Assembly (NCBI RefSeq): GCF_014269285.1
Contig: NZ_JACOAF010000020.1
Coordinates: 124,001 to 188,000 of the forward strand
Reading direction: 5' to 3'
Source: Rufibacter sediminis
Lineage (GTDB): Bacteria; Bacteroidota; Bacteroidia; Cytophagales; Hymenobacteraceae
DNA: 64,000 bases
The notes beneath the pieces are model-generated. The model made no database searches. It saw nothing but the letters and a program-made list of their open reading frames with translations, and was not told the DNA's origin. The position numbers were made by a program, and so were the translations under genes. Shown piece after piece: positions 48,670 to 57,393 of this stretch (its first letter is position 1; each line of letters begins with the position of its first letter).

Positions 48670-50985
48670 TTACTGCAACGTGCGCGGCCGGAACAGCAGA
48701 AATCCTACGTGCCCGAAGACGCCCCAGCGGTTCTCATCATTGTCATAGTGAATGAAGTGCAGGGCCGCCGGCCCGATGGGCAATTGCATGATCAGGCCGG
48801 TACTGGCGGTGAGGCGGGGCCGGTCAAATCCGCTGGCTCTGACGGCTTGCTGCAGGTCTCCTTCCTCTAGCGGCCGGTGTCTGAGGTGCACGAAGGCCTC
48901 GGTGCGCCATTCAAATTTGGTGAACAGGTTCTGGGAGTAGCGCAATCCGGCGGCTGCGTATCGGGTGGCGCGGTACGTATCCAGGAATAGGGTACGGGAG
49001 TCGGGCAGGGGCGAGAACGTGGGTGCCGAAGTGAGCGAGGACCGGTAATTGGAGAAAAGCCCCTGCGTACTCACCATGCCCTCAAAGAAGTAACCCCAAC
49101 TGCTTTTGTCATTGTTGAAGGGGTAGTAGCCTTCATAGGTAGCGGAGAACTGCACCCATTTGTGGTCAACGGTTCGGGCATCGGGGCGCAGAGAGGTGGA
49201 GCCGGGTTTATAGGCTTCTTCTCCCATAACGGCCCTAAAACCCAGTACCGCCCGGTGACCTCGGGTAGAGTACATTTTCCGGTTCAGGGAGTTCCGCTCA
49301 AAGCGCAGCGCCGTGGTGAGGCCTACAAAATCGGTTTCGTCCAGCACGTCATCCGAGGAGACATTTTCCACGTTGGCATACTCGTCTTCATTGGAGAAAT
49401 ACGAGCCGTCTACCACAAACCTGCTTCTGAAGTTGTGACTGAACCCGGCTTGCAGACCTACCTTGAAATCACGTTGCCGCACCTGGGTGCTGGCCGCGTC
49501 TCGGTCCAGGAAAGTTTTGGTGCCCTGGTAGTTAAGGCTGCTGTACATCACGGAGGGTTCAATGTAGAACGGCAGCCGGGCCGGCACATTCACCCGCAAA
49601 CCAAACTGACCGGCCGAATAGAACCTGCCTAAGTTGGCGTTGAGGCCCATGGTGTACAGCAGACGGTTGAGGTAGCGGTACTCCAGGCCCACGTACAGGT
49701 TGTCTACCGGGCGGGTGCTGAAGACAGCCCCCACCTCAGCGGTGGCGTTGTTGCTTTGCTGCGCATCAATGTTGAGCACGTAGCCGCCGGCGGTGCTGTC
49801 AAACTGGATGCGCGGGTAAATGCCCCTGAAGAAATCATTGGCTGCCAGGCGGTAATAGCCTTCCTCAATGTCATCTATGGTGTAGTTGTCACCTTTGCGC
49901 AGAAAGAACTTGCTCACGTAGGTGTTTTGGTTTTCTTTGAGGCCTTTTACCTGAACCCGGGCAAAACGCGGCGGCGGGGCCTGGCTCTGGAAAGCCGTAC
50001 GCCGGTGGGCCAACTGCACAGAGTCTGCCTGGCGGGTGATGCGCTCTTTCAGGAGGGGCAATTTTCCTTCGGCAGACTTCACACCCAGGTCAATCAATTC
50101 TTTCACCTTAGCGAAATCTGTGGTGCCAAAGCCTTCCAGATCAGGTTGGATGAGCACGCCGTTGGGTCCCACGGCCAGGGTATCGGCCACGTCAAAACTC
50201 AGGAAAATGAGCGAACTGCCCAGCAATTCATCGTCCTTCTCTTTGGGGTACTTCTTATAGGAGACATCGCCCACGTTCACGCCAATAATCACATCCGGCT
50301 TGAACTCCGTGCGCATGACATCGGTGGGGAAGTTGTTGAAGAGCCCGCCGTCAAACAGATAACGCCCGTCTGACTGCCGGATGGGGCGGAAGGCCAGCGG
50401 CACCGCCATGGAGTTCCGGACGGCATCGGCTAAAGACCCGCTGCGCTGCACAATCTGCTGCCGGGTGAAGATCTCGGCGGTAAGAGCCCTGAACGGCACA
50501 AACAGCTTATTAAAGTCATACTCCGCAATAGCACCCCCGGCCGCCAGCGTGGAAGCCAATGCATAGTTGAGGTTCACATCACTGATGAGGCCACCGGTGG
50601 TCTGTACTTTCAGGCTGGACTGGAGGGTGAGTGGGAGCCGCAAGGCGGCCGGCGAAGGGTCCAGGCTGAAGTAGTTGAAGGCGTGGTCTTCCAGTTGCCG
50701 GCCAGAGACCCAGTACTGGAACTTAGGCGACAAGACCAGGTCTTCTATGTCCTGCGGCGAGAAACCCGCCGAGTACAGTGACCCCACCACGGCACCCATG
50801 CTGGTGCCTACAATGTAATCTATGGGGATGTTGTTTTTCTCCAGCACCTTCAAGACGCCCACGTGCGCCAATCCTTTGGCGCCGCCGCCACTCAATACCA
50901 GGCCCACCTTCTGCGCCGAGGTCTCGCCAGAAAGAAGCAATATGAAAACGAGAAGTACCCTTAAGTGAGATAAGAGTTTAGGCAT
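48670..50985 (-). CDS. Patatin-like phospholipase fused to an outer-membrane beta-barrel
   Basis: A 771-residue exported protein. The signal peptide (VLLVFILLLSGETSAQ) leads into a patatin domain with oxyanion loop GGGAKG (33-38), nucleophile Ser62 in GTSMG and catalytic Asp212 in DGG. Residues about 330-400 (RFARVQVKGLKENQNTYVSKFFL) form a POTRA-like domain, and the remaining ~370 residues make a Surface_Ag_VNR/BamA-type 16-strand barrel ending in GHVGFLLFRPRTLQ. This is the architecture of type Vd patatin autotransporters (PlpD-like), in which the lipase is secreted by its own barrel. In Bacteroidota the family is common and acts on membrane phospholipids. No partner gene adjoins it. Confidence 0.91.
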   Translation of the reverse strand: MPKLLSHLRVLLVFILLLSGETSAQKVGLVLSGGGAKGLAHVGVLKVLEKNNIPIDYIVGTSMGAVVGSLYSAGFSPQDIEDLVLSPKFQYWVSGRQLEDHAFNYFSLDPSPAALRLPLTLQSSLKVQTTGGLISDVNLNYALASTLAAGGAIAEYDFNKLFVPFRALTAEIFTRQQIVQRSGSLADAVRNSMAVPLAFRPIRQSDGRYLFDGGLFNNFPTDVMRTEFKPDVIIGVNVGDVSYKKYPKEKDDELLGSSLIFLSFDVADTLAVGPNGVLIQPDLEGFGTTDFAKVKELIDLGVKSAEGKLPLLKERITRQADSVQLAHRRTAFQSQAPPPRFARVQVKGLKENQNTYVSKFFLRKGDNYTIDDIEEGYYRLAANDFFRGIYPRIQFDSTAGGYVLNIDAQQSNNATAEVGAVFSTRPVDNLYVGLEYRYLNRLLYTMGLNANLGRFYSAGQFGLRVNVPARLPFYIEPSVMYSSLNYQGTKTFLDRDAASTQVRQRDFKVGLQAGFSHNFRSRFVVDGSYFSNEDEYANVENVSSDDVLDETDFVGLTTALRFERNSLNRKMYSTRGHRAVLGFRAVMGEEAYKPGSTSLRPDARTVDHKWVQFSATYEGYYPFNNDKSSWGYFFEGMVSTQGLFSNYRSSLTSAPTFSPLPDSRTLFLDTYRATRYAAAGLRYSQNLFTKFEWRTEAFVHLRHRPLEEGDLQQAVRASGFDRPRLTASTGLIMQLPIGPAALHFIHYDNDENRWGVFGHVGFLLFRPRTLQ

Positions 50986-51282
50986 ATAAAACAGCTAAAA
51001 ATGAAATAAAAGGGCGAATTGCCTGTGCTTAGGTATGCCTTGGCCACAAAGTAATGAATAACTCTGCTAGAGAAAGGAAGTACTGGGAAAGGCTTAAAAG
51101 CCATCAACAAAGCCGCTTAGGTGCACTTACTAAAATCACAGAAAAAGGTTAGAAGGAAAGTAGATTGTTTCCGTTCCAGGGCAGCAGAAATATGGGCTAT
51201 GTTTCTGCCTGCTGGCAACAGAAGGGCTGCCGCCCCTCAACAGCAGAGTTTTTTTCTTCTGAGAATGGGGCAAAGGCGGCTT
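50986..51282. other. Gap between the patatin and HTTM genes
   Basis: This 297-bp gap lies upstream of the patatin gene and downstream of the HTTM gene, both on the minus strand. It should contain the patatin promoter, but no exact TTG/TAnnTTTG pair was found. No gene and no member of the dispersed palindrome are visible. Confidence 0.5.
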
Positions 51283-52635
51283 CTACTCCTGTAAAGGCAC
51301 TACCCAGGGAGAGGGCGTGTGCGGCTGCCACGGAACGGCGGCCAGGTTCACGGTAGAATCTACCAGAGCTTGGTAGGGACGGCTGTTGAGGCTCACCTGG
51401 GTAAGCGCGAATACTTTGACCTCTTTGTACCCCAGCTGCCAGTATTTACGGGCCAAAAACTGGCTGTACTGCCAGATGAGGTCTGGATGCGTGGCTACGG
51501 TGCGGGCCTGCTTGGGGGTGAGATGCTTTTCCGGGAACTCCTCAAAGACGTTTCCATCGGCTTCCACCCTGTAGTAGGCCGCTCCAGACTTGGTGCGCAG
51601 CATCATGTGCCAGGACATCCGGTGCCCTTCCTCGGTCCAGTTGGTATTGCCGGGGAACCACCATTGCCGCATGGGCAAAATTACCTGTACCACCAGATGG
51701 GCGGTCAGCAGCAGCAGCAAGCTCTTTTCTCCCATATGCAGCACCGGGGCGGGGGTAGGAACTGCGGAGAGAGCCGGTTTGTGGCGCAGGAATTTCCGCC
51801 GGATGGTTTCGGGTGGGAAAAAGAAGACGCACAACCCCAGCGCCAGGTACGGGAAAATGCCTATATGGAAGACCGCCGAGTTGAACCCGTGGAAGAAAAT
51901 AGCCAGCAGGAACGCCCACTTTCTGGTGCGGGACCACAGCAGCAGCGGGCCAATTAGAAGATCGAAGAAAATACCGCCGTATACCACCAGTTGCTGAAAC
52001 CACGCCTGCTGCAACAGCCCGCCAATCAGCCAGAAATGGCTCTTGTTCGCAAACCACACCCGCACCGGAATCCCCGCCAGCCAGTCGGCATTGACCTTGG
52101 CGATCGCTGCGTAGGTGTAGACAATGGTCATCTGGGCCACAAAGAGGAGAAGACACCAGCGCGGGCAAGAAAGCGACCGTAACGCCGGTTTCCGTTTCAC
52201 GTCAAGGGAGGCGTACGCGTGGGCGGGCATCAGCAGCATCAGGAAACAGAGCACCAGCAAGAGGTAATAGTGGTTGTTGTAGCTGGTCTTCTGCATGAGG
52301 TACGCGCCCCACCACAGGAAAGTGAACGCCGTGATGCTGGCCCGGTAAAAGAGCCCCACCATGACCAGCAAGCCCAGCAAGGCCATAACCCCGTAATAAA
52401 AGTACATGCCGTTGCCGGGAAGCGGCTTCAGCCATTCAAACCCGATGAACGGGAACAAGACCGTGGGGTCTATCAGGTTCTTCTTCACCCAGCCCGTGGC
52501 AATGGCCCCACCCGATTCCAGGAACAGCAGCAGCCCAAATATCCACCGGAAGACAATCAAAGGAGCATTGTCTACCGGCTGGCGCAGCCACGTCAGGAAA
52601 GAGGGTTTGGAAGCCGTAAGGGTACTGGAGAGCAT
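51283..52635 (-). CDS. HTTM domain (vitamin K gamma-carboxylase-like) membrane protein
   Basis: A 450-residue polytopic membrane protein with about eight transmembrane helices. The HTTM signature is visible in VFRWIFGLLLFLES (about residues 28-41), GVMALLGLLVMVGLFYRAS (about 83-101), YLMQKTSYNNHYYLLLV (about 113-129), and FFHGFNSAVFHIGIFPYLAL (about 253-272). A soluble beta-rich C-terminal part (about 315-450) follows. Bacterial HTTM proteins resemble vertebrate gamma-glutamyl carboxylase, but most lack demonstrated carboxylase activity, and the role here is unknown. It lies alone with a terminator in front of it that belongs to the upstream peptidase gene. Confidence 0.88.
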   Translation of the reverse strand: MLSSTLTASKPSFLTWLRQPVDNAPLIVFRWIFGLLLFLESGGAIATGWVKKNLIDPTVLFPFIGFEWLKPLPGNGMYFYYGVMALLGLLVMVGLFYRASITAFTFLWWGAYLMQKTSYNNHYYLLLVLCFLMLLMPAHAYASLDVKRKPALRSLSCPRWCLLLFVAQMTIVYTYAAIAKVNADWLAGIPVRVWFANKSHFWLIGGLLQQAWFQQLVVYGGIFFDLLIGPLLLWSRTRKWAFLLAIFFHGFNSAVFHIGIFPYLALGLCVFFFPPETIRRKFLRHKPALSAVPTPAPVLHMGEKSLLLLLTAHLVVQVILPMRQWWFPGNTNWTEEGHRMSWHMMLRTKSGAAYYRVEADGNVFEEFPEKHLTPKQARTVATHPDLIWQYSQFLARKYWQLGYKEVKVFALTQVSLNSRPYQALVDSTVNLAAVPWQPHTPSPWVVPLQE

Positions 52636-52730
52636 AGATTAAAGGTAGTGCAAAGGACTGAAATAGGGCAAGCGGTTTTCACCCTGAGAAGCGTACGATT
52701 CTGCCTGTGAATGGGTGCTACCTCTAAGAG

Positions 52731-52766
52731 AAACAAGCCCGGCAGTACAGACCGCCGGGCTTGTTT
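52731..52766 (-). terminator. Terminator of the M28 peptidase gene
   Basis: AAACAAGCCCGGC pairs perfectly with GCCGGGCTTGTTT. It lies 36 bp beyond the stop codon of the minus-strand peptidase gene. Confidence 0.8.
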
Positions 52767-52798
52767 TCACTACGTTTTCTGAAAAGAAGGCCTAAAAT
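52763..52798. repeat. Degenerate intergenic palindrome
   Basis: GTTTTCACTAC and AAGGCCTAAAATAAC flank GTTTTCTGAAAAG. The left half is degraded. It overlaps the peptidase terminator by 4 bp. Confidence 0.55.
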
Positions 52799-52801
52799 AA
52801 C

Positions 52802-54178
52802 TTACCGAAGAGGTTTCGGCATCACGGGTAAGCTCTCGTGGCCTTCGGCGTCTACGGCCTGCACGGCAAAGAAGTAGTTGTCTTTGGAGTACGGCAGGGT
52901 AGTGGTAGTGCCTTCCACGTAGATTTTCTTTTCCCACATAGGCGCCGAGGTATCCCGCATAAGCACGTAGTAACCGGCCGGTTTCTCTCCTTTGGCCGGA
53001 GCGTTCCAGCGCAGCTCGGTCTGGTTCGTGAGGTTGCTGGTGACCACGCCCACTTCCTCCGGGGAGTAAGGCGCCAGGGCCAGGTTAGACAGGGTAGCCA
53101 GGTTCATGACGGTGTTCTTGCGGACGTACTCAAAGTCTACGTGCTCCGGGAAATCGCCGTAGGCGATGCCTTTCTCGGTGCGCACGTTCTGGTGCTGGTA
53201 TTGGTAATTCTCGTTCATCTCACACACCCTTATGGCCGTGAAACCCGCCTGGCTGAATGGCGTGTGGTCGCCGCCGCGCAGGAAACGGTCAGTGCGGTAG
53301 TTCAGGACCACTTCCAGTTGCGGCACGTAGCGGCTGGTCATTTCTTTCATGTAGCGGGCCAGCTGGCGGCTACGGCTGTCGTTCTCGCCACCAATGCTTT
53401 TGCGTAGCGCGGTCATCTCCGGGGTTTCAAACGCAGGTACGCCTTCCGAGAAAATCCGCACGCGGGTGTTGTCTTTCAGGTTGGTTTCGTCTGAGAAGGA
53501 GTTCCCGATCATGTCATTGTTGAGCATGGCCACCAGGTTCCAGTTTTCTTTCTTGGCCCGCTCGGCCAGATGCTTGGCTCCGTACAAACCTTGCTCTTCG
53601 CCCTGCACGCACACAAAGATGATGGTGGCCGGGAACTGCTGCCTGGCCATGACGCGGGCCAGCTCAATGACGGCGGCGGTACCGGAGCCGTCATCGTTGG
53701 CGCCGGGCGCTTTGCCGGTCACGTCCATGATGTCGGTGTTGCGGCTGTCTATGTGGCCGCTCACAAGGAACACGCGGTCATCAGTGGGATCTGTACCTTT
53801 GAGGGTGGCCATCACGTTGGCGAACTCGGTGTCCTGCGGTACGCGACGGCCATCGGCTTTCACGATGTATTTGTCCTGAGTCACGGTCATGCGCCCGCCC
53901 GAGGTGGCGGCGGCTTTCTTCAGTTCGGCCTCAGCCCAGTTGCGGGCGGCGCCAATGCCTTTTTTCTTGTCTTTGACCGAACTGAGCGAGTGGCGGGTCT
54001 CAAAGCTCACCAGACCGCGCACCAGGCGCTCCAATTCCTGAGCCGAGACCTGCTCGGTCATGGTTTTGATCACAGGGTCTACTCTGACAATGTTCTGGGC
54101 GGGTAAAAGAATGGGGGAAAAAAGTAAGCCCAACGCCACGGCGCTTTTGCGGGCAAACGAGGAAACAGGAGGAAACAT
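52802..54178 (-). CDS. M28-family zinc aminopeptidase with fibronectin-like tail
   Basis: A 458-residue exported metallopeptidase. I start at the ATG at 54178, which gives the signal MFPPVSSFARKSAVALGLLF. Twenty-two further upstream codons are open but lack a signal. The two-zinc M28 site is visible: His142 (SGHIDSRN), Asp162 (GANDDGSGTAAVIEL, bridging Asp) and Glu194/195 (QGEEQGLYG), followed by the downstream His/Asp ligands around residues 330-360. The last ~80 residues (TNLTNQTELRWNAPAKGEKPAGYYV) form a fibronectin type III-like domain. It presumably releases N-terminal amino acids from peptides in the periplasm or outside. A divergent gdhA-like gene starts 227 bp away. Confidence 0.91.
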   Translation of the reverse strand: MFPPVSSFARKSAVALGLLFSPILLPAQNIVRVDPVIKTMTEQVSAQELERLVRGLVSFETRHSLSSVKDKKKGIGAARNWAEAELKKAAATSGGRMTVTQDKYIVKADGRRVPQDTEFANVMATLKGTDPTDDRVFLVSGHIDSRNTDIMDVTGKAPGANDDGSGTAAVIELARVMARQQFPATIIFVCVQGEEQGLYGAKHLAERAKKENWNLVAMLNNDMIGNSFSDETNLKDNTRVRIFSEGVPAFETPEMTALRKSIGGENDSRSRQLARYMKEMTSRYVPQLEVVLNYRTDRFLRGGDHTPFSQAGFTAIRVCEMNENYQYQHQNVRTEKGIAYGDFPEHVDFEYVRKNTVMNLATLSNLALAPYSPEEVGVVTSNLTNQTELRWNAPAKGEKPAGYYVLMRDTSAPMWEKKIYVEGTTTTLPYSKDNYFFAVQAVDAEGHESLPVMPKPLR

Positions 54179-54272
54179 AAATAGAAATCTGGGGTTGTTG
54201 GTGTAATCAGACTCGTAATTTCCGGAATAATTGGCAGAAACCAATACAGCGGGCAGATCAGGGAGGAAAAAT

Positions 54273-54310
54273 GGGTTTTAAGCCTCGCTTTTGGAAAGTA
54301 GCTGATAAAC
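54273..54310. repeat. Degenerate intergenic palindrome
   Basis: GGGTTTTAAGCCTC and AGCTGATAAAC flank GCTTTTGGAAAGT. The right arm is strongly eroded. A parS-like palindrome of 14/16 matches (TGTTCTCCGTGGAACA) lies 14 bp further right, at 54324-54339. Confidence 0.4.
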
Positions 54311-54404
54311 AGAAGGTTGAAAATGTTCTCCGTGGAACAATTGGGCGGGAAGCAACGTGAAGCGGGGTTAGTACGTTTTACTTGAACCACCAACTGCAGA
54401 AACT

Positions 54405-55829
54405 ATGAGTCAATCCGTGTCACCCGGCAAAGAATTTTTGAACAGTGTCCATTACTACTATGACCAGGCTGCCCAGCACTCCAAACTCCACTCCGGTATT
54501 CTGTCGCAGATCAAAATCTGCAACAGCGTGTACAAAGTGAACTTCCCGGTAGAGGTAGATGGGCAGGTGCAGGTGTTTGAAGGAATAAGAGCCCAGCACA
54601 GCCAGCATAAATTGCCTACGAAAGGCGGTATCAGGTACAGCATGCACGTGGACGAAGACGAAGTAGTGGCGTTGGCTACCCTGATGACCTTCAAATGCGC
54701 CGTGGTAGATGTCCCTTTCGGGGGAGCCAAGGGAGGCGTGAAGATCAACCCCAGAACGTCTTCCGTGGAGACCTTGGAGCGGGTGACCCGGCGCTTTGCC
54801 TCGGAACTCATCAAAAAGAACCTGATTGGCCCGGCCGTTGACGTGCCTGCACCCGATTACGGAACCAGCGGACGCGAGATGGCTTGGATTGCCGATACCT
54901 ACCATACCTTCAAATTTGGTGAGACCAACGCGCTGGGCTGCGTGACCGGAAAGCCGGTGGGCCAAGGCGGGATCAGAGGTCGGGCCGAGGCGACAGGTCT
55001 TGGGATTTTCTTCGGGTTGCGCGAGGCCCTGCAGGACCCGGCGGTACTGAAACCCCTGGGGCTCTCCAGCGGCGTGGCTGGGAAACGCATCATCCTCCAG
55101 GGAATCGGGAACGTGGGTTACCACGCCGGTAAGTTCCTGCAGCAAGACGGCGCCATCATCATTGGCGTAGCCGAGCGCGAAGGCGGTATCTACAACCCAG
55201 ACGGACTAGACATAGACAGCATTTTCTATTATCGGAAGCAAAACACCAGCTTTGAGGGCCACCCGGGCGGCACCTTCATCGCGAACTCCATTGAGATGCT
55301 GGAATATGACTGCGACGTGCTGCTGCCGGCCGCGCTGGAAAACCAGATTCACAGCGGCAACGCCGAGCACATCAAAGCCAAGATCATTGCCGAAGGTGCC
55401 AACGGTCCCATTACACAGGAGGCCGAGCGCGTGCTCCATGCCCGCGGCGTCGTGATCCTGCCCGACCTTTACCTGAACGCCGGCGGGGTGACGGTCTCGT
55501 ACTTTGAGTGGCTCAAGAACCTTTCCAACGTACGCTTCGGGCGGATGGGCAAACGCGCCGAGGAGGCCAGCCTGAAACGTCTGGTGAACACCATTGAGCA
55601 AACCACGGGCAAAAGCCTTTCCGCGGAGGAAAAGCTCCTCATCATCCACGGGGCCGATGAACGCGACCTAGTGTACTCCGGCCTGGAAGACACCATGATC
55701 ACCGCCTACCAGGAGATGCGCGAAGTGACCCACCAGATCAAAGGCATCACGGATCTGCGTACCGCCGGGTTCTACACTGCCATTGAGAAGATTGGCGTGA
55801 GCTACCAGTCCCTGGGTATTTTCCCGTGA
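54405..55829 (+). CDS. Glutamate (Glu/Leu/Phe/Val) dehydrogenase
   Basis: A 474-residue dehydrogenase that reversibly converts glutamate to 2-oxoglutarate and ammonia with NAD(P). The N-terminal substrate domain has PTKGGIRYSMHVDEDEVVALA (about residues 69-89, proton-relay Lys) and the catalytic GGAKGGVKINP loop (about 106-116). The Rossmann domain carries GKRIILQGIGNVGYHAGKFL (about 226-245). Close members oxidise leucine, valine or phenylalanine, but the substrate pocket residues visible here do not let me exclude these with certainty. The sequence is of the short, single-chain type common in Bacteroidota. It is divergent from the peptidase gene and followed by the repeat region. Confidence 0.94.
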   Translation: MSQSVSPGKEFLNSVHYYYDQAAQHSKLHSGILSQIKICNSVYKVNFPVEVDGQVQVFEGIRAQHSQHKLPTKGGIRYSMHVDEDEVVALATLMTFKCAVVDVPFGGAKGGVKINPRTSSVETLERVTRRFASELIKKNLIGPAVDVPAPDYGTSGREMAWIADTYHTFKFGETNALGCVTGKPVGQGGIRGRAEATGLGIFFGLREALQDPAVLKPLGLSSGVAGKRIILQGIGNVGYHAGKFLQQDGAIIIGVAEREGGIYNPDGLDIDSIFYYRKQNTSFEGHPGGTFIANSIEMLEYDCDVLLPAALENQIHSGNAEHIKAKIIAEGANGPITQEAERVLHARGVVILPDLYLNAGGVTVSYFEWLKNLSNVRFGRMGKRAEEASLKRLVNTIEQTTGKSLSAEEKLLIIHGADERDLVYSGLEDTMITAYQEMREVTHQIKGITDLRTAGFYTAIEKIGVSYQSLGIFP

Positions 55830-55841
55830 TGGAGATTGGCT

Positions 55842-55877
55842 GTTTCAAGGCCTTTTTGGCAAAACAAGCTCGAAAAC
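55842..55877. repeat. Intergenic palindrome family member
   Basis: GTTTCAAGGCC and AAGCTCGAAAAC flank TTTTTGGCAAAAC. It begins 12 bp after the dehydrogenase stop codon. Confidence 0.7.
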
Positions 55878-55972
55878 GGAACGCTTTACCGAGGTTTAGG
55901 TGAGGCGTTTCGTTTTTTCTTGCGGTGTTTGTAGGTTCCGTGGATGTTGTTTTTATGAAGTATGTAGTCCGT

Positions 55973-56735
55973 TTATGCTGGCGAAGGGCTGCTGTTGGCG
56001 TGAGGCATGCGGTTTGCTTTTGCTGGCGGAAGGCTGTTTATACCTTGGGAATGCAGTTTGCTTGTGCTGGCCGAGGGCCGCTGTTGGTGTGGATGCATGC
56101 TCTTGGCTGTTTCATGGTTTCCCTCCGTGCGCTCACGGCCGCGAGGCCCCGCCTTCCGGGCTCGCGCTGTACCAGCTTCCTTTGCTCCTTGCAGTCGCAA
56201 TGCCTGCGGCACCGGAACCTGCTTAGGCGCTCACCCGAAAGGCTGGAACTGGTGCGTTTAGCAGTAGTCCCTACCAATTGAGGCAGCAAACCACCCCCAA
56301 CCCCTCCTTAGCCAAGGAGGGGAGCTTTCCAGCAAAGCCTTATTTCCCTCCTCGGATCTGCAGAACTTTATTCCCCTCCTCGGAGGGGGTAGGGGTGGGT
56401 TACTCTACCCAGGGCTTAAGTCTGTGACTTGGACCCAAAATGACTGGCAGTTTGAAACCTCCGTGAGAATAAGAAGAATGAAAGCAGTGTTCCCTTTATA
56501 AAGGCAAAAGGAGAATGTTTACACCTGCCAGTCTTGGCGCTCCTACTATTTGCTGAATGTAGAGACAAGGCATGCCTTGTCTCCTGCGTGCCCTCCGCAA
56601 CTGCCGGTGATTACCTGCAAAAACATACCCACAAGAGGTGCCCCTACATTGTAATATCTGAAATAATCTACCAACTCATCCGCCGTTGTTGGTGTTCTCA
56701 CCAACAACCTGAATTACCTCTCTGATTGAAGGAAC
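55973..56735. repeat. Repeat cassette, copy A (left of the sigma factor gene)
   Basis: A gene-free mosaic of repeats. It starts with three imperfect tandem units of 40-45 bp near 55973, 56012 and 56057 (each reading roughly TTTGCTTGTGCTGGCGGAAG). Then come a block with CGTGCGCTCACGGCCGCGAG at 56126, a C-rich block with CCCCTCCTTAGCCAAGGAGG near 56300, the motif CTGTGACTTGGACCCA at 56432, the palindrome GTAGAGACAAGG/CATGCCTTGTCTC at 56559-56583 and a hairpin GTTGTTGGTG/CACCAACAAC at 56685-56708. The same blocks in the same order recur at 58054-58720. Several open frames of up to 118 codons cross it and are not genes. Confidence 0.75.
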
Positions 56736-56744
56736 ATTCACATG

Positions 56745-56783
56745 CTATTTTTGGCCTATTTTCTCTAAAACTGCCTCAAAACG
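56745..56783. repeat. Intergenic palindrome family member
   Basis: CTATTTTTGGCCT and ACTGCCTCAAAACG flank ATTTTCTCTAAA. It lies 92 bp upstream of the sigma factor start codon. Confidence 0.75.
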
Positions 56784-56874
56784 TCTAAAAGAGGACAAGA
56801 GACGTTATTTCAGGTAGAAAGTGTAATTTCCCCCCGGTAGCGACTACTAATACCTCAAACCTTTACGTACTACG

Positions 56875-57393
56875 TTGGAGAATCCGGCCTTACGCGCAGA
56901 ATTTGTGAAGCTCATTGCCCAGGATCAAGCCTTGATCCATAAGGTGTGCAGCATGTACTGCCGGGACCCCGAGGAGCGGAAAGACCTGTTTCAGGAAATA
57001 GTCCTGCAACTTTGGAGGTCCTATCCTACGTTTAAGCACGAATCCAAGGTAAGTACCTGGATGTACCGGGTGGCCCTGAACACCGCCGTCTCTAGTTTCC
57101 GGAAAGAAAGCCGCCGTCCCTTCCACGGTTCCCTCTCTGACATGGACCTGCAGATTCCGGCCGCGCCAGATACCTCCGCCGAGTATGAATTGAAGATCAA
57201 ATACCTCTACGCCGCCATTGACCAGCTCTCTCAGGTAGAAAAGGCCATTGTGATGCTGTACTTAGAAGATAGAAGCTACGACGAGATGGCCGAGATCATA
57301 GGAATCACCAAATCAAATGTAGGCGTGAAGTTGAACCGCATCAAAGCGAAACTAGAGAAGCTGTTAACCCCGGTGTATGATGAAATTAGATAG
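56875..57393 (+). CDS. RNA polymerase ECF-type sigma factor
   Basis: A 172-residue sigma-70 family factor of the extracytoplasmic-function group. Region 2 spans about residues 20-85 (DLFQEIVLQLWRSYPTFKHE, then VSTWMYRVALNTAVSSFRKE). Region 4 spans about 115-165 (QLSQVEKAIVMLYLEDRSYDEM, then GITKSNVGVKLNRIKAKLE). The first possible start is TTG at 56875 (MENPALRAEF) and no ATG precedes the domain. A membrane protein gene overlaps its end by 17 bp and is the likely regulator. The pair lies between two copies of a ~650-bp repeat cassette, so its neighbourhood is unusual. Confidence 0.92.
   Translation: MENPALRAEFVKLIAQDQALIHKVCSMYCRDPEERKDLFQEIVLQLWRSYPTFKHESKVSTWMYRVALNTAVSSFRKESRRPFHGSLSDMDLQIPAAPDTSAEYELKIKYLYAAIDQLSQVEKAIVMLYLEDRSYDEMAEIIGITKSNVGVKLNRIKAKLEKLLTPVYDEIR

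Noticed and set aside
55900-56289. Several overlapping open frames in repeat copy A
   Set aside because: They cross tandem and palindromic repeats. The Cys/Arg-rich translations reflect the repeats, and related frames appear in copy B.
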